From: JBBCJM01 sp037190175
GTDB taxonomy: Bacteria > Pseudomonadota > Alphaproteobacteria > Rhodobacterales > Rhodobacteraceae
DNA: 9,520 nt
Direction of reading: 5' to 3'
NCBI GenBank assembly: GCA_037190175.1
Contig: JBBCJM010000220.1
Span: 1 to 9,520, forward strand
The position numbers and the translations under genes were made by a program. The notes beneath the pieces were generated by a model. It ran no database searches, was not told the origin of the DNA, and saw nothing but the letters and a program-made list of their open reading frames with translations. This document shows, piece after piece, positions 1 through 6,489 of the stretch (the stretch's first letter is position 1; each line of letters starts with the position of its first letter).

Positions 1-99
1 GACGCAGGCAACCGAGGCCGCAAAGCCTCAACCGCCATGCGCAGCACTCCTCCACACACAGCACAATCACCACACCAGAACCACTTGATCCGCCCCGAC
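1..99 (+). other. 23S-5S rRNA internal spacer (partial)
   Basis: This is the stretch before the 5S gene, presumably the spacer after 23S rRNA; I do not recognise any 23S 3' end in it. It contains a small perfect hairpin, GAGGC (14-18) with GCCTC (25-29) around a 6-nt loop, which could be a processing element. From about 45 to 90 it is rich in C and A, poor in G and probably unstructured. No protein gene is supported here. Confidence 0.6.
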
Positions 100-217
100 G
101 ACCTGGTGGCCATTGCGGAGGGACCGCACCCGATCCCATCCCGAACTCGGCCGTGAAAACCTCCAGCGCCCATGGTACTGCGTCTCAAGACGCGGGAGAG
201 TAGGTCGCCGCCAGGTC
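100..217 (+). rRNA. rrf: 5S ribosomal RNA
   Basis: This is the 118-nt 5S rRNA of the large ribosomal subunit. The ends are set by a 10-bp terminal helix, GACCTGGTGG at 100-109 with CCGCCAGGTC at 208-217 (one G-U pair). The internal block has the universal CCGAAC loop sequence at 141-146, followed by the familiar bacterial run of ATGGTACTGCGTCTCAAGAC. Length and layout are normal. It is followed after 34 nt by tRNA-fMet, the standard distal end of an alphaproteobacterial rRNA operon, so it should be cotranscribed from a promoter far upstream of the window. Confidence 0.97.
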
Positions 218-251
218 CTCGGGACGGATCCAACTGTCAAACACGCACCCA

Positions 252-328
<77 letters not shown>

Positions 329-400
329 CCAATCCCAAGACCCCCCCAACCAAGGCCACCAGCCCACAAGCTGCGCCAGACTCCTCGCCCGGGGCCGCAA
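329..400 (+). terminator. C-rich, G-poor stretch: possible Rho-dependent end of the rRNA operon
   Basis: Immediately after the tRNA there is no GC hairpin with a T-run. Positions 331-370 instead contain 20 C and only 5 G and include a run of seven C. C-rich, G-poor, weakly structured RNA is the known type of Rho-loading site. Rho use here is an inference from composition, and the 3' boundary is arbitrary. The remaining DNA up to 535 shows no convincing gene or strong promoter. Confidence 0.3.
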
Positions 401-501
401 ACCCAACTCGCCAGTCGGTGGAATCTCATTGGCGTATGGCTGCGCAACGCGGTCAGACCCACGGCGAAGCGCGCCTTCCATTCCGCGACGGGATGGGGCC
501 T

Positions 502-557
502 GATCGCATCGTCTCTGCCGGCATCGGGGTAAGGCTTGGATCGTCTCGCATGCGATC
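502..557 (+). promoter_or_regulatory. Inverted repeat spanning the lysR start
   Basis: GATCGCAT at 502-509 and ATGCGATC at 550-557 form a perfect 8-bp inverted repeat bracketing the purine-rich tract (526-534) and the TTG start codon (536) of the regulator gene. The right arm overlaps a perfect 10-bp palindrome, TCGCATGCGA (546-555). The octamer ATCGTCTC also occurs twice in direct orientation (508-515 and 540-547). It could be an autoregulatory operator or an mRNA fold that masks the start. No experiment is known to me, and part of the right arm is constrained by coding. Confidence 0.3.
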
Positions 558-1447
558 GGATGTTCGTGGCGGTGATGGAAACCGGCAGCTTCGCCGCTGC
601 CGCCACGCGGCTCGGCACGAGTTCCGGTCAAGCCTCCAAGCTCGTCGCCCGGCTCGAGGCCGAGCTCGGCGTGCGCCTGCTGAACCGCACCACCCGTGCC
701 GTCTCCGCAACGGAGGCCGGGCAGGCCTATCTCGAGCGCATCCGGCCGCTGCTGGAGGAGTTCGACAGCCTCGACCTCGCGATCAGGAGCAGTGCGCAGG
801 TCCCGCGCGGGCGGCTCCGCCTGACGGCGCCATTGACCTTCGGCACGATGGAACTGACGCCGGCACTCAATGATTTCGCGCTGCGCTACCCGGAGATCGA
901 CCTCGATGTGCGCTTTTCCGACAGGATGGTCAGCCTGATCGACGAGGGGTTCGACATGGCGGTCCGGATCGGGCGGGCCGAGGACAGCAGCCTGATCGCA
1001 CGCAGGCTCTGCGACATGCGGATCATCCTGGTCGGGGCCGAAGCGTATCTCGCGCGGCGCGGCGAACCGGCCGCGCCCGGCGACCTCGCCGGGCATGACT
1101 GCATTGCCGACACCAATTTCCGGGAGCCCAACCTGTGGCGGTTCCAGGCACCGGACGGCTCGGCGCTGGCGGTCCCCATCGACGGGCGCCTGCGATATTC
1201 GAACGCGGAGGCGTGCCGGCAGGCGGCCGCGGCCGGCCTCGGCCTTGCCTATGTGCCGGGCTTCGTCGCCGGACCGGCGGTGCGGGCGGGGTGCGTCAGG
1301 CGGCTGATGCCGGCATTCGAGACGGCGACATTTGGCGTGCACGCCCTCTATCCCCACAGCCGTCATCTGGCGGGCAAGGTGCGGGCGCTCGTCGACTTCC
1401 TGGTCGAGCGCTACAGCGGCACACCACATTGGGAACACGGCTGGTAG
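536..1447 (+). CDS. LysR-type transcriptional regulator
   Basis: This is a 303-residue LysR-family DNA-binding protein, a normal length for the family. Residues 1-60 form the winged helix-turn-helix: FVAVMETGSFAAAATRLG, then ASKLVARLEAELGVRLLNRTTR. A linker helix follows, and about residues 90-300 are the periplasmic-binding-protein-like effector domain. The TTG at 536 is chosen because an in-frame TAA lies at 530-532 and because the MDRL start matches the usual LysR N-terminus; the ATG at 560 would cut into the first helix. The purine tract GGGGTAAGG ends only one base before the TTG, so initiation may be weak or controlled. The gene is codirectional with its likely target, unlike the usual divergent LysR arrangement. 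A T-N11-A operator lies just past its stop (1472-1496), suggesting it controls the doxX operon. The family call is firm; the effector is unknown, and an aromatic or quinone-like compound is my inference from the neighbours. Confidence 0.95.
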   Translation: MDRLACDRMFVAVMETGSFAAAATRLGTSSGQASKLVARLEAELGVRLLNRTTRAVSATEAGQAYLERIRPLLEEFDSLDLAIRSSAQVPRGRLRLTAPLTFGTMELTPALNDFALRYPEIDLDVRFSDRMVSLIDEGFDMAVRIGRAEDSSLIARRLCDMRIILVGAEAYLARRGEPAAPGDLAGHDCIADTNFREPNLWRFQAPDGSALAVPIDGRLRYSNAEACRQAAAAGLGLAYVPGFVAGPAVRAGCVRRLMPAFETATFGVHALYPHSRHLAGKVRALVDFLVERYSGTPHWEHGW

Positions 1448-1470
1448 CCAATTACTTCCTATTTGGAAGA

Positions 1471-1476
1471 TATAAT
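1471..1476 (+). promoter_or_regulatory. -10 element of the doxX operon promoter
   Basis: A perfect TATAAT hexamer sits in an island of about 76% A+T (1451-1500) between lysR and doxX, in otherwise GC-rich DNA. No good -35 hexamer lies 16-18 bp upstream: the 17-bp position reads CCAATT, and TTACTT at 1452-1457 is too close. The promoter may therefore depend on an activator or be weak. Transcription would start near 1483 and give a leader of roughly 87 nt before the doxX ATG. Confidence 0.55.
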
Positions 1477-1496
1477 CTTCTAAAATTCTAGATTAT
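1472..1496 (+). promoter_or_regulatory. Putative LysR operator, T-N11-A inverted repeat
   Basis: ATAATCT (1472-1478) and AGATTAT (1490-1496) are perfect 7-bp inverted arms separated by 11 bp. This gives the T-N11-A geometry known for LysR-type recognition sites, and the site lies right after the lysR gene and before the operon. It overlaps the TATAAT hexamer and is centred near the predicted transcription start. A second perfect repeat, GAAGAT-ATA-ATCTTC at 1466-1480, shares its left part. Occupancy here would be expected to repress; activation would need a further site. Binding by the neighbouring regulator is inferred. Confidence 0.55.
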
Positions 1497-1500
1497 CATC

Positions 1501-1517
1501 TGGATGGAATTCATCCA
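1501..1517 (+). other. Hairpin in the doxX leader
   Basis: TGGATG (1501-1506) and CATCCA (1512-1517) are perfect 6-bp arms around GAATT. The element falls in the predicted 5' leader of doxX, about 50 nt before the start codon. It has no T-run and is not a terminator. It may be an mRNA structure or a second protein-binding palindrome. Confidence 0.35.
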
Positions 1518-1569
1518 TCTTTCCTCCCAGCAGATGCCGCAGGCATCGAACGCAGCCGAGGAGGACTCC

Positions 1570-2016
1570 ATGTCTCACGCCACCACCGCCGATACCATCG
1601 CCCTTCCCACCACCGGGGCCAATGCCGCCAACCCCGATCTCGCGGCGGCCATCCTGCGCGTCGCGCTCGGCGTGCTGTTCCTTGCCCATGCCGGGCTGAA
1701 GGTCTTCGTCTTCACGCCGGCCGGGACCGCTGGCTTCTTCGAGAGCCTCGGCTTTCCCGGGCCGCTCGCCTACCTCGTCATCGCCGCGGAGCTTCTCGGC
1801 GGCATCGCCCTGATCCTTGGCCTGTGGACGCGCTGGGTGTCGCTGGCGCTGGTGCCGATCCTGCTGGGTTCGATCTATGCCCCGCATGGCGCGGCCGGGT
1901 TCTTCTTCTCGAGCCAGGGCGGCGGCTGGGAGTTCCCCGCCTTCTGGGCGATTGCCCTGATCGTTCAGTCCCTGCTGGGCAATGGCGCCTTCGCGGTGCA
2001 GCGCGCCCGCGCTTGA
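1570..2016 (+). CDS. DoxX family membrane protein
   Basis: This is a 148-residue DoxX-family integral membrane protein with about four hydrophobic segments. Family features include an LRVALGVLFLAHAGLK-type first helix, the loop GFFESLGFPGPLAYLV, then AAELLGGIALILGLWTRW and a last helix near WAIALIVQSLLG. The ATG at 1570 is preferred because GAGGAGGA (1558-1565) lies just upstream. An in-frame ATG at 1504 would add 22 unlike residues and falls in a palindrome. Relatives include E. coli YqjF, encoded next to the glutathionyl-hydroquinone reductase gene yqjG; other DoxX proteins are linked to quinol oxidation or redox stress, but biochemical roles are mostly unsettled. It is the first gene of the probable operon, so its product should be made whenever the AT-rich promoter is active. 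A role in quinone or redox homeostasis at the inner membrane is inferred. Confidence 0.92.
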   Translation: MSHATTADTIALPTTGANAANPDLAAAILRVALGVLFLAHAGLKVFVFTPAGTAGFFESLGFPGPLAYLVIAAELLGGIALILGLWTRWVSLALVPILLGSIYAPHGAAGFFFSSQGGGWEFPAFWAIALIVQSLLGNGAFAVQRARA

Positions 2017-2025
2017 CCCATGTGA

Positions 2026-2047
2026 GGGCCGCGGGGTTCCGCGGCCC
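2026..2047 (+). other. Strong GC hairpin in the doxX-SDR gap
   Basis: GGGCCGCGG (2026-2034) and CCGCGGCCC (2039-2047) are perfect 9-bp arms around a GGTT loop, ten bases after the doxX stop. There is no following T-run (CCCGACG follows), so it is not a classical intrinsic terminator. It could slow polymerase, block 3' exonucleases and so favour doxX mRNA, or partly separate doxX from the downstream genes. Confidence 0.5.
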
Positions 2048-2081
2048 CCCGACGCGCATCCAAGCAAGGAGACCAGTTCCC

Positions 2082-2876
2082 ATGAAGATCGACCTGACCG
2101 GCAAGACCGCCATCGTCACCGGCTCGACCGGAGGCATCGGCCTTGCGATCGCCGCGGGGCTCGCCCGTTCGGGCGCCAGCGTGGTGATCGCCGGCCGCAC
2201 GCAGGGCCGCGTGGATGCCGCCCTGAAGAAGCTGGCCGAGGCGACGGCCCACGGCAGCATCCGCGGCGTGGTCGCCGATGCCGGCACCGCCGAGGGCTGC
2301 GCCGCGCTGATCGCCGCCGAGCCCGAGGCCGACATCCTGGTCAACAATCTCGGCATCTACGAAGCGCAGCCGTTCTTCGACATCACCGACGCCGACTGGC
2401 GCGAGACCTTCGAGGTCAATGTCATGAGCGGCGTGCGCCTGTCGCGCCACTACGCGCAGGGGATGCGGGCGCGGGGATGGGGCCGGATCCAGTTCGTCTC
2501 CAGCGAATCCGCGCTGAACATCCCGGTCGAGATGGTGCAGTACGGCGTCAGCAAGGCCGCGGTGCAGGCCGTCGCGCGCGGGCGGGCCAAGGTGCTGGCC
2601 GGCAGCGGCGTGACCGTGAACAGCATCCTGCCCGGCCCCACCCGCACCGAAGGCGCCATCGAAATGATGCGCGGGCTCGCCAAAGAGCGCGGCGTGAGCG
2701 TGGAGGAGATGGAGCGGCTGTTCCTGCAGGAGAACCGCCCCTCGACCCTGCTGCGGCGCTTCGCCGACCCGGAGGAGGTGGCGGCGATGAGCGTCTACAT
2801 CGCCTCCCCGCAGGCGAGCGCCACGACCGGCGCGGCGCTGCGGGTCGAGGGCGGCATCGTCGAAAGCATCGCGTGA
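2082..2876 (+). CDS. Short-chain dehydrogenase/reductase (classical SDR)
   Basis: This is a 264-residue classical SDR, a cytosolic NAD(P)(H)-dependent oxidoreductase for hydroxyl/carbonyl pairs. The cofactor motif TGSTGGIG is at residues 13-20. NNLG at 88-91 replaces the common NNAG. The catalytic residues are N113, S141, Y154 and K158 (YGVSK), followed by the PGPTRTEG loop after beta-6. An arginine in the AGRT segment after beta-2 (R39) fits NADP(H) preference, by analogy only. The start is supported by AAGGAG at 2066-2071. The block IPVEMVQYGVSK is typical of an uncharacterised SDR subgroup rather than of FabG. It lies 65 bp after doxX, across a strong hairpin, and 27 bp before the aldo/keto reductase. 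Two carbonyl reductases of different folds in one operon suggest handling of mixed aldehydes, ketones or quinones. The substrate cannot be read from the sequence. Confidence 0.95.
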   Translation: MKIDLTGKTAIVTGSTGGIGLAIAAGLARSGASVVIAGRTQGRVDAALKKLAEATAHGSIRGVVADAGTAEGCAALIAAEPEADILVNNLGIYEAQPFFDITDADWRETFEVNVMSGVRLSRHYAQGMRARGWGRIQFVSSESALNIPVEMVQYGVSKAAVQAVARGRAKVLAGSGVTVNSILPGPTRTEGAIEMMRGLAKERGVSVEEMERLFLQENRPSTLLRRFADPEEVAAMSVYIASPQASATTGAALRVEGGIVESIA

Positions 2877-2903
2877 AGCGAGCCGAACGGAAAGGACATC
2901 ATC

Positions 2904-3845
2904 ATGGAACGACGTGAACTCGGTGGCTCCGGCATCGCCATCGCCCCGCTGGTGTTCGGCGGCAACGTGTTCGGCTGGACAGCCGACCGCGACCGGTCCT
3001 TCGCGCTGCTGGACCAGTTCGCCGCCAGGGGCTTCAACGCGGTGGACACGGCGGATGTCTATTCGTCCTGGGCGCCCGGCCTGACGGGCGGCGAATCCGA
3101 GACGGTGATCGGCGAATGGCTCGCACGGCGCAAGCGTCGCGACGACATCGTGCTGATGACCAAGGTCGGCATGTGGGAGAAGCGCAAGGGTCTCTCCCCC
3201 GCCAACATCAACGCCGCATTGGAGGAGTCGCTCCGGCGCCTCCGGACGGACCATGTGGACGTCTATTTCGCGCATATCGACGATCAGGACGTGCCGCTGG
3301 AGGACACGCTCGGCGCGTTCTCCCGGCTGATCGAAGCGGGCAAGGTCCGCGCCATCGGCGCCTCGAACCACACGGCGGACCGGCTCCAGAAGGCGCTCGA
3401 TGTGGCGCGGACGCGGGGCCTGCCGCGCTACGAGGTCGTGCAGCCGGCCTACAACCTGTACGACCGCGGCGATTTCGAGGAATCGCTCGCGCCGGTCATC
3501 CAGAAGGAAGGCCTTGGCGCCGTCAGCTATTTCTCGCTGGCCAGCGGCTTCCTGAGCGGGAAGTACCATTCGAAGGCGGATCTCGAGGGCAGCAGCCGCA
3601 AGGGCTTCCTCGAGAAATACTTCGACGAGCGCGGCGAGCGCATCCTCGTGGCGCTGCGGGAGGTTTCGCAGAAGCTGAACGCGCCGCCGGCGCGGGTGGC
3701 CCTGGCCTGGCTCCTGTCCCGCCCGGGCCTCACCGCGCCGATCGCCAGCGCGACGAGCCTCGCGCAGCTCGACGAGATCCTCGCCGCGGTCGATCTGCAC
3801 CTGCCCGAGGATGCGCGCGCGCGGCTCGACGCCGCCAGCCGCTGA
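2904..3845 (+). CDS. Aldo/keto reductase
   Basis: This is a 313-residue (alpha/beta)8-barrel aldo/keto reductase, reducing aldehydes or ketones with NADPH in the cytosol. The family tetrad is complete: D48, Y53 (in DTADVYSSW), K87 (MTKVG) and H124 (YFAHIDDQ). The usual strands follow: IGASNH, VVQPAYNLYDR, AVSYFSLASGFLSGKY, and the C-terminal cofactor segment IASATSLAQLDE. Length and motifs resemble the bacterial IolS/YajO-like branch rather than the small AKR5 enzymes. The ribosome site AAAGGA (2891-2896) lies 7 bases before the ATG. It is 27 bp after the SDR and 10 bp before the glutathione transferase, so it is very probably cotranscribed and may be translationally coupled to the latter. 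A detoxifying role on aldehydes from aromatic or lipid breakdown is inferred. Confidence 0.96.
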   Translation: MERRELGGSGIAIAPLVFGGNVFGWTADRDRSFALLDQFAARGFNAVDTADVYSSWAPGLTGGESETVIGEWLARRKRRDDIVLMTKVGMWEKRKGLSPANINAALEESLRRLRTDHVDVYFAHIDDQDVPLEDTLGAFSRLIEAGKVRAIGASNHTADRLQKALDVARTRGLPRYEVVQPAYNLYDRGDFEESLAPVIQKEGLGAVSYFSLASGFLSGKYHSKADLEGSSRKGFLEKYFDERGERILVALREVSQKLNAPPARVALAWLLSRPGLTAPIASATSLAQLDEILAAVDLHLPEDARARLDAASR

Positions 3846-3855
3846 GGACCCGGAC

Positions 3856-4848
3856 ATGCTCGTGAATGGAACATGGGCTGCCGACTGGCAGCCGGTGCAG
3901 GCCAAAGACGAGAAGGGCGGCTTCGTCCGGCAGACCTCCAGCTTCCGGAGCTGGGTGACGCCGGACGGCCGCGCCGGACCCACTGGCGAAGCCGGCTTCG
4001 CTGCGGAGGCCGGGCGCTACCACCTCTATGTCTCGCTGATCTGCCCCTGGGCGTCGCGCACGCTGATCGCGCGCAAGCTGAAGAAGCTGGACGAGGTGGT
4101 GTCCGTATCGGTGGTGCAGCCGGCGCTGACGGAGCAGGGCTGGCGTTTCGGCGACGGCCGCGACACGGTGAACGGCGCGACCTGGATGCACGAGATCTAC
4201 ACGCGGGCCGATCCCCACTTCACCGGCCGCGCGACGGTGCCGGTGCTGTGGGACCGCCAGCGCGGAACCATCGTGAACAACGAATCCGCCGAGATCGTCC
4301 GCATGTTCAATACGGGCTTCGGCGACCTGGCCGACGGCTCGGTGGATCTGTATCCGGCGGAACTGGCGGCGGAGATCGACGCGCTGAACGCGCGCATCTA
4401 TCCGAGCCTGAACAACGGGGTCTACCGCGCCGGCTTCGCCACCACCCAGGAAGCCTACGAGGAGGCCTTCGCGGAGGTCTTCGCCATGCTCGACGAGATC
4501 GAGCAGCGGCTTGCGGATGGCCGCGCCTTCCTGCTCGGCGACGCCTTCACCGAGGCCGACATCCGGTTGTTCGTGACGCTGGTGCGCTTCGACGTGGCCT
4601 ATCATGGGCTGTTCAAGTGCAACCTGCGCCGCATCGCCGACTACCCTGGCCTAAGCGCCTATCTCGCGCGCATCCTCGCCATCCCCGGCGTGCGCGAGAC
4701 GGTCAGCATCGACCATATCAAGCGCGGCTACTACTCGATCAAGGCGCTCAACCCCAACGGCGTCGTCCCGCTCGGTCCCGAATTGCCGGACGCCCTGCAT
4801 GCGGGACAGAGCGCGGGTGGGCGGTCACGTCCTGAGGCAGCGGCATGA
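3856..4848 (+). CDS. yqjG: Glutathionyl-hydroquinone reductase (Xi-class glutathione transferase)
   Basis: This 330-residue protein of the Xi/omega-like GST group reduces glutathionyl-hydroquinones to hydroquinone using glutathione, through a catalytic cysteine in the cytosol. The signature CPWASR starts at C63, the same number as the catalytic cysteine of E. coli YqjG. The long N-terminal part with FVRQTSSFRSWV, the block NNGVYRAGFA (Y190) and the end motif RGYYSIKALNPNGVVPLGP (tyrosines 292-293) are Xi-class features that ordinary GSTs of about 200 residues lack. The ATG at 3856 is preferred over an upstream in-frame ATG inside the AKR gene, because GAGGA at 3844-3848 overlaps the AKR stop and sits at good spacing. 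It is probably the last gene of the tight operon. GHR enzymes recycle quinone-glutathione conjugates formed by spontaneous addition or during chloroquinol degradation (PcpF). It is the strongest clue that this locus deals with quinones. Confidence 0.94.
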   Translation: MLVNGTWAADWQPVQAKDEKGGFVRQTSSFRSWVTPDGRAGPTGEAGFAAEAGRYHLYVSLICPWASRTLIARKLKKLDEVVSVSVVQPALTEQGWRFGDGRDTVNGATWMHEIYTRADPHFTGRATVPVLWDRQRGTIVNNESAEIVRMFNTGFGDLADGSVDLYPAELAAEIDALNARIYPSLNNGVYRAGFATTQEAYEEAFAEVFAMLDEIEQRLADGRAFLLGDAFTEADIRLFVTLVRFDVAYHGLFKCNLRRIADYPGLSAYLARILAIPGVRETVSIDHIKRGYYSIKALNPNGVVPLGPELPDALHAGQSAGGRSRPEAAA

Positions 4849-4984
4849 GGGCAACCGCCGCCTGACGATCAACCGGCATCACGGTTCCGGCGCCGCCGGG
4901 GCATGCAACCATCCGTCACGGGAGCCGCGAAGATCCCGCGCCCCCGTCCTACTCGCCTCGAATCCGGATCAAGGGACCTTCCCC

Positions 4985-6337
4985 ATGCCATCGACCGCCG
5001 CCGATCTCCAGACCGCAGGGGCGCCCGCCAATCCGCGTTCGCGGGTGATCCTTGCGAGTCTGATCGGCACCACCATCGAGTTCTACGATTTCTACGTCTA
5101 CGCGACGGCGGCGGTGCTGGTCTTCCCGCATCTGTTCTTCCCGACCGGGAACGAGACCACCGCGCTGCTGTCGTCCTTCGCGGTCTTCGGCGCGGCGATG
5201 GTGGCCCGGCCGCTCGGCGCGATCTTCTTCGGCCATCTCGGCGACAGGCACGGCCGCAAGGCGACCCTCGTCGGCGCGCTGCTGACCATGGGCATCGCGA
5301 CCTTCCTGATTGGCCTGCTGCCGACCTTCGGGACCGCCGGCTGGATCGCGCCCGCGCTGCTGGTGGTGCTGCGCCTGGCGCAGGGCTTTGCGCTCGGCGG
5401 CGAATGGAGCGGCGCCGCACTCGTCGCCACCGAGAATGCGCCGGCCGGCAAGCGTGCCGTCTACGGCACCTTTCCGCAGCTCGGCGCGCCGATCGGCTTC
5501 ATCATCGCCAACGGCCTGTTTCTCCTGATCGCCGCGCTGCTGCCGTCCAGCGATCCGTCCCGCCCGTCAACGGCCTTCCTCGACTGGGGCTGGCGCATCC
5601 CCTTCCTGTTCTCGATCGTCATGGTGGTGGTCGGGCTCTGGGTGCGCCTCAACCTGGTCGAGAGCGCGGCCTTCGAGAAGACGGTGAAGCGCGGCCGCGT
5701 CACCCGGCTGCCGCTGGCCGTGGTGTTCCGCAAGCATGGGCGGGAAGTGGTGCTGGGCACCTTCTACATGCTCGCCACCTACGTGCTGTTCTACCTGATG
5801 ACCACCTTCTCGCTCAGCTACGGGCGCGCGCCGGTGAGCGGTGCGGTGCCGGGCCTCGGCTACGACTACACGAGCTTCGTGCTGATGATGATCGTCGGCG
5901 TGGTGTTCTTCGGCATCTTCACGCTGGTCTCGGGCCCCTGGGCCGACCGGTGGGGCCGGCGCCGGACGCTGATCTGGGTCACGCTTGCGATCATCGCCTT
6001 CGGCCTCGTCTGGGTGCCGATGCTGGCGGCCGGCTTCGCCGGGGTGATGGCCTGGCTGATCCTCGGCTTCACCCTGATGGGAATGACCTTCGGCCCGATG
6101 GGGGCGCTGCTGCCGGAACTGTTCCCGGCCAACGTGCGCTACACCGGCTCCGGCATCTCCTACAACGTGTCGTCCATCCTCGGCGCGGCCGTGGCGCCGT
6201 TCATCGCGGTGGCGCTGTGGCGCGCCGGGGATGGCAGCCCGTTCTGGGTCGGCATCTACCTGTCGGCGATGGCGGTGCTGACCCTCATATCCCTTCTCGT
6301 CGGGTCGGAGACCAAGGACGTCGACATCGAAGCCTGA
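4985..6337 (+). CDS. MFS transporter, metabolite:H+ symporter (MHS) type
   Basis: This is a 450-residue, 12-helix inner-membrane transporter of the major facilitator superfamily. The first helix GTTIEFYDFYVYATAAVLVFP, the loop 2-3 motif DRHGRK (residues 87-92), RLAQGFALGGEWSGAAL, and the late motifs WADRWGRRR and ELFPANVRYTGSGISYNVSSILG are typical of the MHS group, which includes ShiA, KgtP and ProP. These move organic acids or osmolytes with protons. The start has AAGGGA (4971-4976) 8 bases upstream. The substrate is not predictable, though shikimate-like or aromatic acids would fit the neighbours. A 136-bp gap separates it from the GST gene. That gap holds only short GC palindromes (for example CCGGC/GCCGG at 4887-4899) and no copy of the AT-rich operator, so it may be separately transcribed. 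Confidence 0.94.
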   Translation: MPSTAADLQTAGAPANPRSRVILASLIGTTIEFYDFYVYATAAVLVFPHLFFPTGNETTALLSSFAVFGAAMVARPLGAIFFGHLGDRHGRKATLVGALLTMGIATFLIGLLPTFGTAGWIAPALLVVLRLAQGFALGGEWSGAALVATENAPAGKRAVYGTFPQLGAPIGFIIANGLFLLIAALLPSSDPSRPSTAFLDWGWRIPFLFSIVMVVVGLWVRLNLVESAAFEKTVKRGRVTRLPLAVVFRKHGREVVLGTFYMLATYVLFYLMTTFSLSYGRAPVSGAVPGLGYDYTSFVLMMIVGVVFFGIFTLVSGPWADRWGRRRTLIWVTLAIIAFGLVWVPMLAAGFAGVMAWLILGFTLMGMTFGPMGALLPELFPANVRYTGSGISYNVSSILGAAVAPFIAVALWRAGDGSPFWVGIYLSAMAVLTLISLLVGSETKDVDIEA

Positions 6338-6352
6338 CCAGGGGCGGCACCC

Positions 6353-6395
6353 CGGTTCCCCGAGGCGCGACTCATTGCCGGTTTGCCGGGAACCG
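6353..6395 (+). other. Inverted repeat upstream of the alcohol dehydrogenase
   Basis: CGGTTCCC (6353-6360) and GGGAACCG (6388-6395) are perfect 8-bp arms separated by 27 bp, starting 16 bases after the transporter stop. There is no T-run, so it is weak as a terminator. It could be a two-half-site operator or a leader structure for the dehydrogenase. Weak -35-like TTGCCG hexamers lie inside the spacer (6375-6380 and 6383-6388), but no good -10 was found with normal spacing. Confidence 0.3.
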
Positions 6396-6489
6396 CGGGC
6401 GCAGGTCTATGGTAGTTGGCCCGTAGCATTGCTTCGTTCCTGCCGGCCGGCGACGGACCTGCAGCATCCCTTTCACGAGGACGAACCAG

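Noticed and set aside
1504..1569. Upstream in-frame ATG that would lengthen DoxX by 22 residues
   Set aside because: It lies within the TGGATG/CATCCA palindrome without a ribosome site, while ATG 1570 has GAGGAGGA at good spacing and fits the family start.
1965..3983. Very long open frame on the minus strand (672 codons) opposite the SDR and AKR genes
   Set aside because: It is antisense to two enzymes with complete catalytic motifs, has low-complexity Arg/Gly/Ala/His-rich composition and no recognisable domain. Long antisense frames are expected in GC-rich DNA.
4849..4984. Possible terminator or promoter between the GST and transporter genes
   Set aside because: Only short GC palindromes such as CCGGC/GCCGG (4887-4899) and ATCCGGAT (4962-4969) are present, with no T-run and no -35/-10 pair worth calling.
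4903..6426. Open frame of 507 codons on the plus strand overlapping the transporter gene
   Set aside because: It is an out-of-frame shadow of the transporter, Arg/Pro-rich and without hydrophobic helices, whereas the other frame has 12 helices and MHS motifs.
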